Shown: positions 20,101 to 28,900 of the stretch, piece by piece
How the letters are laid out: each line of letters starts with the position of its first letter
How positions within the stretch are numbered: position 1 is the stretch's first letter
Origin: Symbiodinium natans
Taxonomy: Eukaryota > Sar > Dinophyceae > Suessiales > Symbiodiniaceae
Assembly: GCA_905221605.1 (NCBI GenBank)
Contig: CAJNDS010002345.1
Coordinates: forward strand, 295,694 to 359,693
Length of the DNA stretch: 64,000 nucleotides
Direction of reading: 5' to 3'
The notes under the pieces: generated by a model
Seen by the model: only the letters and a program-made list of their open reading frames with translations
What the model was told of the DNA's origin: nothing
The model's database searches: none
Program-made: the position numbers and the translations under genes

Positions 20101-23100
20101 GCGCCAAGCCATCCTTGCCTTCATTTCCGCTGTCTGAGGCTTGTAGCGCCTTGTAGCCAGCCAGGTTGAAGCCAGTGGCAACATGAAAAGCCTCTAAGGC
20201 CGCCTGAGCTGCTTTGGCAGCCTCGTTGCCCTTGGGATCTCCATCATGAGATCTTCCATGAGATCTCGCGTGGATTCGCAGCAGCTTCTGGCTACTCAGC
20301 GGGAATAGCGACAAGGCAACGGTCATGGCCACGCCACCTGCTGTTACTCTCACCTCGACTCGATTGCTGAACACTTGGGGCGGGCCGGGTTTGACGGTCA
20401 GCTCACCCTTCGGTTCGTCTTCGGCCTCCTTATGCTCCATACTCAGACTCATTTGCTTGTAGAGCATCGCCGCCAAGTCGGGAAACAGATTCGGGGACAC
20501 GAAGCCATCCAGGTTCACGTAGATGACCTCGTCTGCCTGGCTAACCGGCGCTTCTGGAAGCTGAGCCCGGGGGAGGCATGAAGGTATACTGAAGAGGTGC
20601 TTCTCCGCGCCTTGGTTCATAAGCCCTCGCCTCAGAAGAAACTCGTGCAACAGCTCCTGCTGGGGTGGGTCGAAATCCGTGCGCCAGAGAATCTCCAGGA
20701 ATTCTTGGGTGGCTACGCCGCTCGTCCTGAACCGGAGCACGTCTCCATGCTTTGCCTTCTGAACTCGCTCGTCGATCTCCTGAATGTAGCCATCTGAATG
20801 GTGCCACTGCCCATCGTGCCGGAAGCGAACCAACATCAGGCTTGTCAGAGCAAGCGCTACCTTCCGAGGAGCCAGCATGACCTCTTTCTTCAAACCTGGT
20901 TCCTTGAACCAGATGAGTGTGCCCAGCGCATTCAGGTGTTCCAGGAGGAGCTCGACTTCGCCTGTGGCATCACAGCATCACAGCACTATTTTTCACTAAC
21001 TTAGCGATCGTCGCTCAATACTACTGCTGCTTCACCACAGTGGAATTGAGACACTCGACCCACATTTTGGCAACAGAATCAGGCCTAAAATTCAACTTGG
21101 TGGACGCACGGCTAAAGTAGAAACGAACGGGCACAAACAACCAGTCACTACATCTTGTACTCAGAAATGCAGCAACGACAAAGATAATTTTTTGCAATGC
21201 GTATATACTCACACGCACAGACACAGACATGGACACAGACACATACACAAACACAGACACAGACACAGGCACACACACACACACACACACATGCACGGAC
21301 ATGTTTCACAGATGTGCCCATACACATGTTCACCAAAATGCTTCAACATGCACGGCTACGTGTATGTGGAATTGCGCGCTCAGGACGTCTCACCACATGT
21401 CAATATATGTATATATACATATACATACATGTAAATGAGTTTTAAAAATGTGTCGCTCTGCTTTAAAACGCACGCGTTTTGGCATCGTCGTCAAGCAGCC
21501 CACATCTTCAAGCCCATTTTCTGAAGACAAAATAAACTGAAACATATCCTTTTTGGATGAGGGGGAAGGTTGGAGGCGACGGCCTCAGCAGCTGGGACAA
21601 GAGATGTTGTGGCAAGAATGCAACAAAATGAGGTTAACAAAATTAGGTGTTTCTTTGCTGGTTGTGCCCATTCGTTTCAATAGCTTTGCGCAAGAGATGA
21701 AATTAGTGGCAACAGCACAAACAAGATCGGAGGGAGTTGTTTGGAGAACAAAAGTCCTCCAAGCAACTCCGTTTCACGTGTCACAGGGTGGAAACCCAAC
21801 AACCTTACCTTTGAAAATCCTGTCCCTTGAAATGTTTTTATTTCTAGCCGGCGACACGGAGTTGCTTGGATAACAAACTCCAAACTCTTGAAAAAACACT
21901 TTTTTCGGCTTCCGCTCAAGCAACCCATATTCTGAAGGTCCTCTGCAAAACGCATAATTACAACGAAAGAACGTCCCCTCCAACCGCGTGCCTTGATCGA
22001 GGCCCTTCGGCTGCATGCCCTGCAGGAGCTCCTTCACATCCGCCAGCTTGATGAAGTCGTAGGACAGAGTGACGCGGATGTCCTCACAGGTCCTGCACGT
22101 CGCCCTAAGATCGGCACCGGGAGGTGCTCTCAAGTCTTGGCCGTCCAATCCCTTCACCTCCAAGAAGCTCTTCGTCTTGGCCACCACTGCCGGCCCCGAG
22201 CATGTGGGACAGAGGGGTGGATTCTCAGAGGACTGCTCAGTCTGCATCTTCTCCAGGCACTGCAGGAGCTTCCTCTGGGAGGCTGTGCCCGAGAAGCCTT
22301 CCCCCAGCTTGTTCAGCAGCTCATAGCCTCGCAGCCAAGCTACGGGGTAGCAGTCTGAGTTCATCCCGCAATGAGGCTTGACTGCCTTGCCCTTGGCGCT
22401 GGATCGCGGGAGGAACGACTCGCTGGCTGCGGCCGTCACCGCTTCTCGGAGCTTGTCTATGCCTTTGCAACCAAGATGGCCAAGGCGGGGCTGGGCCACG
22501 CGTGGTGGTGCAGCTGGGGGGGGCGGGGGAGGAGGGGTGGAGGGGGGATGGGGGGCTGGGGCTCGGGAGGGTGGTGGGGGCCCGGGCGGAGGGGGTGGCT
22601 TGGCTTTGTTCTCCACAGGAAAAAGCCATTCGCAGCAGCATGCCTCTTCATTGCAGACTCCAGGGCCCTCCTGCATGAGCTCCCGCATGGCAGGGACCTG
22701 CTGGAAAAAAGCCTCCAAACGCTTCTGAAGGTACTTGTCGACACCATCTTTGCGACTGTCCCACTTTGTTCCGACCAGGAACACCGGGGGCAGGGTCTCC
22801 TTGCCTTCCTTTTCAGCTTGCTTTGCAACCTGGGCTATGGCCCACAACCAATACTTGAGGTGTGCCCATTCCTCCTCGAGATCGCCGCTGAGGTCAGTCA
22901 TGACCAGGTAGATCGCCTGCGAGGTAAAGTAAAGAAGGTTCAGCTGCGCGTACTCCCGCTGACCCGGAAAATCCCAGGCCTGCAGCCGGAGCTGCGGCCC
23001 AGGATTTTCCGAGTCTCCTGCGCCTCCGCCCCCTCCGTCTGCTTTGCGTCTTCTGCTCAGCTGCAGCGTGAGGTCTTGGCCCAAAGGTGCTGGGCCCACA

Positions 23101-23728
23101 GTCACATCCAGCGACTCTTGAGGCTCCCGAGCCGCCGCTTCCTTTTCCTTCACCTCTGCCTCATGCTGCTGCTTGATCTTCCGCTCCTCCTCTGCCTCCT
23201 TCCATCCCTCCTTCCATCCCTCTTCCATCTTCTCCTGCTCCTTCTGCCTCTCCGCGCTATCATCTTTCTTCTCCTTCGCTTGCTGATGCGCGAGCCGCAA
23301 CCTCTGCAACTTCTGCGACCTCTCCTCCTCCTGCCGGCTGCGCCACTCCGCAGCTCTCTCCTCTGCTTGGGTCCTGAGACCGGCCGCGGCCTGTCCCTTC
23401 GAGCACGGAGCTTTCTGCCATCTGCCACGTGCACGAGTCGGAAGAGTCTGCGGCAACGTCCTTCTGCACCTCGCGCGTCCAAACCTCCACGCCGGCTGTG
23501 GACGCCTCTTCATCGGGCAGCACCTCCTCGCCCTTCAGCCGCCTTGCGCAGGGAATCACTTTTGTCACACAGCACAGCAGGCACAGCCTACACACGCGGC
23601 TCACACAACAGCGGGCTGCTTGTTCACAACCGCGCACGCGCCTGAGCGTCGTCGTCTTGCCTGCACGCCCCCTGCCCACAAGGCAGAGCCGGACCACTGG
23701 TAGGGGCTCCAGGCCTGCCTCCTGCCAC
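16929..23728 (-). CDS. Roc-COR GTPase fused to a nucleotidyltransferase-like domain and an EEP domain (12 exons placed, 5' end open)
   Basis: Exons in transcript order: 23,728-23,642; 23,542-23,470; 23,390-21,992; 20,961-19,343; 19,182-18,976; 18,890-18,237; 18,060-17,972; 17,845-17,784; 17,683-17,563; 17,463-17,386; 17,311-17,230; 17,131-16,929. Phases agree at every junction, giving about 1,557 codons, apart from one base missing in the 18,060-17,972 exon. Donors are GC (23,641; 21,991; 18,236; 17,562; 17,385) or GT. Nearly all acceptors are AG|G. Domain order is Roc GTPase, COR, NTase-like, helical linker, EEP. COR and NTase share one uninterrupted exon, so that fusion is secure; the rest rests on splice phase. 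Roco proteins are GTP-switched signalling proteins. By family, the NTase would transfer nucleotides and the EEP would cleave phosphoester bonds. Exons before the P-loop exon were not found. Confidence 0.82.
17230..18060 (-). CDS. EEP-domain core exons (resident copy), one base short
   Basis: Exons at 18,060-17,972, 17,845-17,784, 17,683-17,563, 17,463-17,386 and 17,311-17,230 encode ALIYNEAKLTLL, IRVVTT+HLPGKPFGPARREF, LLLADLNFPEE, VKIPYPTNICT and LPKRIDSIGIIPEGSK. These correspond to the middle and late strands of an EEP (APE1/CCR4/nocturnin-like) domain, including the usual (A/G)DxN motif. The first exon is 89 nt where the duplicate at 1,963-2,052 has 90. One T is missing in AGTTTCC, which shifts the frame and leads to a TAG in the next exon. 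This is either a real frameshift or a homopolymer base-calling error. Confidence 0.75.
17882..17935 (+). repeat. GA microsatellite in an EEP-gene intron
   Basis: The counterpart of 1,879-1,925 in the other duplicate, with a different length and interruptions. Confidence 0.8.
18237..18890 (-). CDS. Exon with linker helices, SDH motif and N-terminal EEP half
   Basis: A charged helical lead (MHARLEKNQDEEAEAAKEAC...) precedes ADLLVINALGAF and WRFPSDHPPIGATV, the SDH-type motif that closes a usual EEP fold. The EEP start then follows: LHVASWNVLNKAYVNHIQAN and LLCLQECSQSFLAAL (the Gln-Glu metal-site motif). The exon ends DDDKNQE at a GC donor (GAG|GCGCAC), joining the next exon to read NQEALIYNEAKL. 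Read-through meets a stop at about 18,203, which is intron. Confidence 0.78.
18976..19182 (-). CDS. Helical exon joining NTase-like and EEP parts
   Basis: Sixty-nine codons begin VKRLWERSVFFAQRG after AACGAG|G, completing PMKYVKRLW with the previous exon. This matches how NTase-like proteins end in a basic helix. The rest (NVAMLELLKPMLQGAAAEL, then LIKMLKCETQ) is amphipathic. It ends TTGCAG|GTACTT. The next acceptor is either AAG|CTG (exon start 18,890) or CAG|ATG (18,881). Both keep phase, but neither has the usual following G, so this junction is the weakest of the model. Confidence 0.62.
19343..20961 (-). CDS. Large exon: second half of COR plus nucleotidyltransferase-like domain
   Basis: The 539-codon exon starts after CACAG|GC. 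COR features follow: ELLLEHLNALGTLIWFKEPG, LLHEFLLRRGLMNQ...SIPSCLP, NLDGFVSPNLFPDL, then VFSNRVEVRVTAGG. A linker with a C-x4-C-x8-C-x2-C cluster (about 20,014-19,961) leads to the NTase signature: GS (about 19,858), then DVDLSEYL with two Asp about 11 residues later (about 19,822), then KWSLSDIEEG, and a third Asp in AKIDIFAK (about 19,543), followed by RFVEVTNVLYVGYF. The GS-x10-DxD...D layout is that of the polymerase-beta-type superfamily. The KW..DI..G, KIDI and RF.E.TN words also resemble NTase-like proteins of large DNA viruses of protists; that resemblance is from memory and untested. The exon ends ATGAAGTAC|GTGGGC. Confidence 0.82.
20962..21991 (-). other. Long intron inside COR, with CA microsatellite
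   Basis: This 1,030-nt GC-AG intron carries a CA/ACAGAC repeat (about 21,190-21,292) and a TATG/TACATA-rich patch near 21,400-21,432. It also has two related words about 400 bp apart: CAAGCAGCCCACATCTTCAAG near 21,492 (CAAGCAGCC...TCTGAAG) and CAAGCAACCCATATTCTGAAG near 21,917. No second gene is seen in it. Confidence 0.65.
21992..23390 (-). CDS. Exon with Roc G3/G4 motifs, coiled-coil and proline-rich inserts, and start of COR
   Basis: The exon begins with a charged coiled coil of about 85 residues (AEERAAEWRSRQEEERSQKL...), inserted between switch I (in the preceding exon, ASTAGVEVWTRE) and switch II. G3 is WDFPGQ (about 22,976-22,959). G4 is TKWD (22,769-22,758). WLFPVENK is followed by a proline-rich run (about 22,598-22,503) and then GIDKLREAV, so the proline stretch is a loop inside the GTPase fold. 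COR starts near YPVAWLRGYELLNKL and contains a CPTC (22,211-22,200) and CRTC (22,097-22,086) pair that may bind zinc. The exon ends CAAG|GCACG; joining to 20,961 reads GLDQGEVELLLEHLNALGTL, a typical COR helix. Confidence 0.82.
23642..23728 (-). CDS. Exon with the Roc P-loop (G1)
   Basis: After a T-rich tract and CAG|G, the exon reads QEAGLEPLPVVRLCLVGRGR, then AGKTTTLRR. The G1/Walker A motif is GRGRAGKT. It ends at CTCAG before GCGCGTG and rejoins at 23,542 (GCGGCTGAAG), giving LRRLKGEEVLPDEEASTAGV. Using the nearby GT (23,637) instead would break the frame, so the GC donor is preferred. The 99-nt intron is itself open in frame, so retention would add 33 residues. Confidence 0.8.
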
Positions 23729-23892
23729 CTGCACAAAGACAAAAACGCTATAGGGTTCGGGGATTTTGCAGCAGCTCATTTCAACGCTTCGATGCAAATC
23801 TCTGCCCTAAACCCGAGCGGCCCCGACTTCAAGGAGCCGGAGTTGTCCCAAGGCGCTCTTCTGCTGCCAGAAAAAGCTTTCTTGGGAGAAGG

Positions 23893-24117
23893 CTATTTGT
23901 TTGCATGAAATGGCAAAAGACATGAATCGCGAGGCCGGGCTTCCGCAGTGACAAGAAACGCAAGCAGGGTGCTACCTCCCCAGGCACGTAACAGCCAGCC
24001 ACTGAGCACAACAGAAATCTCCCACGGCCTCTGGAAGAGGTCTTCCAAAAGCTGCTGCCAGGGCACCTTGTGCTCATAAGCCAAGATGCCAAAGAAACAC
24101 TGCGGCAAAAATAACAT
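23893..24117 (-). CDS. Possible upstream exon of the Roc-COR gene
   Basis: The frame after TTTTTGCCGCAG reads FGILAYEHKVPWQQLLEDLF, then QRPWEISVVLSGWLLRAW, with a possible donor GGGGAG|GTAGCA. Composition is protein-like. Strand and position fit a 5' exon, but no domain is recognised and the junction to 23,728 was not resolved. A competing frame covers the same bases. Confidence 0.28.
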   Translation of the reverse strand: MLFLPQCFFGILAYEHKVPWQQLLEDLFQRPWEISVVLSGWLLRAWGGSTLLAFLVTAEARPRDSCLLPFHANK

Positions 24118-24160
24118 CTATGCCGGCGCCTATTCTTGTCCACCAGGGCAGGCGCCGAAA

Positions 24161-24181
24161 CTCCCCCCCCCCCCCCCCCCC
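24161..24181 (+). repeat. Poly-C run
   Basis: A homopolymer C run of about 18-20 bases. Similar C or G runs occur near 3,846, 4,749, 5,386, 13,836, 27,576, 46,750, 53,186 and 55,384 and are likely length-polymorphic or assembly-sensitive. Confidence 0.9.
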
Positions 24182-24729
24182 GCGCTCCCAGCCTCGGGAT
24201 AATGAGGGAAATAACAGCCACATGGGTTTCATTACAACCAGAACAGACTTTTTGCAACTGCAAAAGCACCTGGAGGCCTGAAGGCAGAATTTGCAACCAG
24301 AAAACAGGAGAGTTTGCGGCCAAGCATCCAAAAAACGGTGAAATTACAACCAGCTTACTTGAGACTTGAGGATTTGGGATTAGGAATTTAGACTTGAGGG
24401 GTTTGAGGTTGCGTACGAAGAGTAGAGGCTTTGGATTTAGCTTTAGCTGTTGTCTTGAAGCTTTTATACTGTTTGCAGAGCACCAAGCTGCGCCTACAGC
24501 AGTCTGGTCTGGCGGGGTGCTTCGAACCCACCCAAAAGCCCTGCACCCCAAGCCCTGTCCTATAAGTAAAGAGAAAGACAGCAACCAAGACCAACAAGCA
24601 CACAGAGGATCCAAAATGCAGCCCCATGTGGACACCAAACCCTGCTCCCGCCGCAGAGAGTATGAAAGCGCGTGCTGCCGCCCAGTATAGTGTGCAGAGC
24701 TCTGCAGTGCCGCAAGGTTTGTTTGGATA

Positions 24730-24918
24730 CTACACAAACCACCTTGCCAGGATTGCCTGCACGTCATCACCGCCAACTAACAAGACTTGGCAGCGCTTCT
24801 GCAACCTGACCGTGCACCTCATGAAGATTTCCTTGAGAGCACACCCAAGGTCTTGCCTGAGATCAACAACACAATGGATCATGAGGACCTGTTGGAAACT
24901 CTCCCGGAGGAAGTTCAT
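24730..24918 (-). CDS. Possible exon, unknown protein
   Basis: The frame reads MNFLRESFQQVLMIHCVVDL, then RQDLGCALKEIFMRCTVRLQ, then KRCQVLLVGGDDVQAILARW. It looks like a folded helical segment and lies between the 3' end of the kelch gene and the Roc-COR gene, so it could belong to either. A plus-strand frame overlaps it. Confidence 0.28.
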   Translation of the reverse strand: MNFLRESFQQVLMIHCVVDLRQDLGCALKEIFMRCTVRLQKRCQVLLVGGDDVQAILARWFV

Positions 24919-25389
24919 CTCGAGACACCTACGCGTCTACGGGCACCATCAGAACCTGGAGGTAGGAACCGTGCTGCTTTGGATCCTTTGCCTCTCATGG
25001 GTGGTGCCAGAGTGCAGAGCGAGCCATGCACATATACATGCAGGGCTGTGGAGGCAGACGGCGCGAAGCATTGGCAAGCAAGAGTTCAACTCCTTCACAT
25101 CCGCTTGTATCTAATGTGTTGCGCAGATGGGGGGGTTCCCGAGATTGCCATGGAATCATACGGACCGCCGCGGATGATCGAAGAAGGAGAAAGGCCCGGA
25201 GCTTGCCCCGGCAATTTCTCAATTTCTCACGCGTCAGGCATAAACGCTTCTGCGCACTGCGTTTGTGGGTCTGGCACACTTCTTTGTCGCAGCTGCGCCG
25301 TCGCCGCCCTCCAAGCACACGAAAATTGGGCTGTTGTGCAGAGGTGCCCCACGCAATCGTGCAGGTGTCTGAGTGAGGACCACCCCTGA
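24787..25389 (+). CDS. Unrecognised 200-codon ORF with Cys-rich end
   Basis: The plus-strand frame opens at ATGGCAGCG-like sequence (MAALLQPDRAPHEDFLESTP...) and stops at TGA. The N-terminal third is acidic (HEDLLETLPEEVHLETP). The C-terminal part has spaced cysteines (CVCGSGTLLCRSC...QRCPTQSCRCL) reminiscent of a small zinc-binding module, but it matches no specific family that I can name. Minus-strand frames compete. Codon periodicity would decide. Confidence 0.3.
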   Translation: MAALLQPDRAPHEDFLESTPKVLPEINNTMDHEDLLETLPEEVHLETPTRLRAPSEPGGRNRAALDPLPLMGGARVQSEPCTYTCRAVEADGAKHWQARVQLLHIRLYLMCCADGGVPEIAMESYGPPRMIEEGERPGACPGNFSISHASGINASAHCVCGSGTLLCRSCAVAALQAHENWAVVQRCPTQSCRCLSEDHP

Positions 25390-25724
25390 AAGCCAGGATT
25401 GTTTCTTTTGTTGTTGGTTTTTTTCTGTTATAAGTTTTGCTTTGGAAATCTTGTGGTTTAGGGTGCTTGGGGCTTTGCAGGGTTTCGCCCTCGGGCGTAT
25501 GGCTTTGGGATTGTAGGGTTCTTAGGGCTCATAAGGATTTAGGTTTTGTCTAGGGTTTATTTTCTTACAGCTGAGGGCCTTGGTTTTTTGTGAGGCATTA
25601 TTAGGGTTGTCAGGGTTTATGTAGGTCTCAAATTGTCTCAAGCTTCTAGGTTCAGGTTGGTTTTTGGGGCTTCGTAGATTCGTAGATTCCTTCTTTCCTC
25701 TCCCGTCTCGAGTCCCTCTCCGGC

Positions 25725-25959
25725 CTCGAAGAGGTCCAAGGCCCAGAGGTCGTCCAGCTCTTCCCGACCTCGCTCTTCGGGCTTTGGTCTGTGGGGGGCC
25801 ACCGCGCTGCAGTAAAAGGAAAGGCTCTCCGAGGCCGCCGCCTTCGCCTTGCCCACCGAAGAGGAGCCAGGACCCGGAGGCGGAGTCGAAGGCCGCGGCG
25901 TGCGAGGACCGCGCTGCGGGGCTCGCTGCAACAGGCGGGAGCAGCTCCCAGCGCCGGGC
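25725..25959 (-). CDS. Kelch exons 10-11
   Basis: 25,959-25,854 (106 nt) encodes ARRWELLPPVAASPAARSS, then HAAAFDSASGSWLLFGG. 25,768-25,725 (44 nt) encodes REELDDLWALDLFE and ends at GAG|GCCGGAG. Phase requires exon 10 to end GGTG|GGCAAG, that is a GG donor. The intron is 85 nt. No further kelch core was found below 25,725. Confidence 0.8.
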
Positions 25960-28900
25960 CTCGCGCAAAAAAACTCGCATTTCGACTGCAGGGGACCGTG
26001 GGAGGAGGGCAGCTGCCGCAAGTGCAAGCGAGCTTGGGATTCCTGTCCGAGTCCAAGGCGAGGAAAAACTGTTGCTGGAGCAGTGGCCGGCTGCTTCTCT
26101 GCCGATTTGTTTTGCCTTCTTTTGAGGCCCCTCACCTCTCCCCTATTCACAGTGCAACTTGATGGCCGATTCTTTCAGCACGTGGGTCCATGCGTCCTTT
26201 GTATGAGCGAGTCTCCACCCAACCCAAGCCCCAAGGAGATGACAAAGGCCACTGCGCTCGGTTCACCTGCATGCCGCTTCCCTCATCCTCTGCTTGATGT
26301 GTTTTCTTCATGCCTGAGGTGCGTTGCCCGGATCCGGCGATTGTTGATTTTTTCTTCTTTCTCTCTGTGCGAATACTTACTTTCTTGACGCGAGACGAAC
26401 TCCAGAAATTTCATTCTTGGCTCAGTTTGGAAGCTCCCCTTGATGGTTTGTAGAAACTACTTTGGTTCCCTGGCCACTGGCTCTGTCCGTACGTGTTGTT
26501 TCTGCTAGGAAATGAAGCCTCCCCACCTGCAACAGCAAAGTGCGCTCTCGGCCACTTGGCTTCGGTCCTTTGCTACTCTCCTTGCTTCTCATCTGCTTTG
26601 TGCTGCTTTCGCCTAGTGCATGCTAGCTGAGAGGGGCTCCCCGGACTTCGTTGTCCAGCACTGTGCGCCCTCCTTTTCAAGATTGCTTTCTTCTTCGGAA
26701 TTCTTTTTGGTTGTTCTGTTTCGACCGTTCTTAGTTTTCTGTGTTGTGTTTCGGGTGCTTGTTTTCCTAACTCATTCGGGTTTCGTTTTGGGTGTTTATC
26801 TTTAGCAAACAGGGTTTTCATTTTCTAGGACCGAAGGCCCAAACTTTCAGGATATCTCTGCCTAGGGTCAAAATGTTATCTCTCTGTATGTTTGTTTTTT
26901 CTACTCCTTAGGGCTTTCTTTTTGTTTTTTTGTTCGCTTCTCCCTAGGGCTTGTTTTTGGTAGGACGAGCTGTGGAGTGCCCTGCGTTTTGTTGGCATGC
27001 GTTGGGTGTGCTCAAGTTCGAAAGTGCAAAAAAAACCTAGGTTTCAGACTCATTCCTGTTTTGGGAACCAGGAAGACAGAGCACAGATTCCTCGAAGGGC
27101 GGGCGCTTTTTAGTGAATTTGTGTGCTTCGCCTAGGCGGCCTTGTTTGAAAAGGCACGAAAACCCAAAAGTTGTGTATACTATGTTATGTTTTGGGTTTA
27201 TATTTAAGGGTACTTGTTGCGGCTGGCATGTGTCGGGCCCCGAACTTCAAACTGCTTTGGGGATGCTTGGGCTTTAAGGTTTAGGCAAGAGAGGCTTTGG
27301 GAAGGTTTGGGCTTGGACTGCTTTGGGGATGCTGGGGCTTGAAGGTTTAGGCAAGAGAGGGTTGCCGAACGTTTGGGCTTGGACTGTTTTGGAGATGCTT
27401 GGGCTTCAAGGTTGAGGCAAGAAAGGATTTTGGCATACTTGGGGCCGATTTTTATTTATTATTATTTTTTTTTGGGGGGGGATATGGTTCGGCCTGTCGT
27501 TATGTACCCTCACCCACCCACCCCAGCAAGCGCCATGGATATTCCCAACATGACTCTTCCCAACCCCCCACCCCTCCCCCCCCCCCCCCCCAAAAAAAAA
27601 AAAAAAAACAGGAAACGCAGGGCGCACGAGAGTGCGTCCTACCTTGTTTTGGTTAAGAATGTTATGTATTCCTATGTTTCTTCACACTTCTTGAGATGTC
27701 TTGTTGTTTGCTAAGAACGTTAGACATGTTGCTTTGTCTTCTCATTCCTTAGGGCTTCTTCCTAGTTTTTGTGTAATTTGTTTCGTCTTCCAAGCTTCTC
27801 AGGGTTTTTTTGGGTTATTCTGTTTAGAATGATTAGTTTTCCTTATGTTGTTTGTCCTAACTCCTTAGGGCTCGGCTTGAGGCCTTTCAGGCTTTAGGGT
27901 TCAGGGTTTAGGTTTTACGGTTTCGGGTTTAGGGTTTAGGGATTTAGCATGTAAACTCAACTACACTCTTCCGTTTTCAAGGCTATTCTTTGCAGGTTTG
28001 GGATTCTCTTGCTAAATGTTGAAGTTGAGATTCTCTTCAAAGATTTAAGACTTCTCTTGTTTGAGGCGGTGCTTTTGAAGGTTTCCGAACCGCATGAAAT
28101 TAGGGCGGGGCCCTGTGCATTTTGCGGCAGCTGGAAAATGCATGGAGGGCTTCCGGAAGGACAACTGCCTTACCCCTCACACCACATGACGCCGGGGGAG
28201 GGCCCTGTGCATTTTGCAGCGGCCGGAAAATGCATGGCGGAAGGTCCCCTGCATATAACAAAGAAAAAACAAATGCGTTTTGCGGCGGCCGAAAGATGCA
28301 TGGCGGATCATCCGGGGAGGGCATGTGCCTTTGGACTGGATGCGCACTGGACGCTTAACATGATGTTTACTCGACGCTTGACTTGATGCTTACTCGACCC
28401 TGCCCCCTCATGAAGTCTACCCGGCCTGCCTTCCTTCGAATGTCCATCCTTACTCTCCCCATGGGCTACTTTCTGCTACTACTACGAGTACCTGAGTACC
28501 AGTTAGTAGCAAGCTGCCACATTCATACTGCTTCGTGAAACGCACATTCACGCACGAAACGCAACGCAGCGCAGATCGGCTCAATGCACATGATGGTCCA
28601 TGATGCTCCCAAAAACGCAGTCGGTCAAAACTCTTTCACAAAACCCATGAAGTATGCTAAGGAATGAATCTGGAACGCAGGCCGGAGTTCAAACGATTAA
28701 GATGCGCCGGTTGGCATATGTTGACGTGCCTTCAAGGCGCCTTCCACATCCCCATGCACACGGCCCACACGGCCCACAGGGCGCCGAATGAGTTGCTGCG
28801 AGTTCTAGGTCCATGAGCCCCGTTGCCAAACACAAGCCCAACAAACAACTTATAAGCACACCGCCTCATTGCAGTTCTCCCATGCTCCCTCTCTCCTTCT

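Noticed and set aside
22371-23645. 424-codon plus-strand open frame
   Set aside because: It is the antisense shadow of the Roc/COR exons, which carry clear GTPase motifs on the minus strand.
25638-26150. Plus-strand frames at 25.66-26.39 kb (up to 179 codons)
   Set aside because: They are antisense to kelch exons 10 and 11, whose HAAAFDS...LLFGG and DDLWALDL motifs fix the coding strand.
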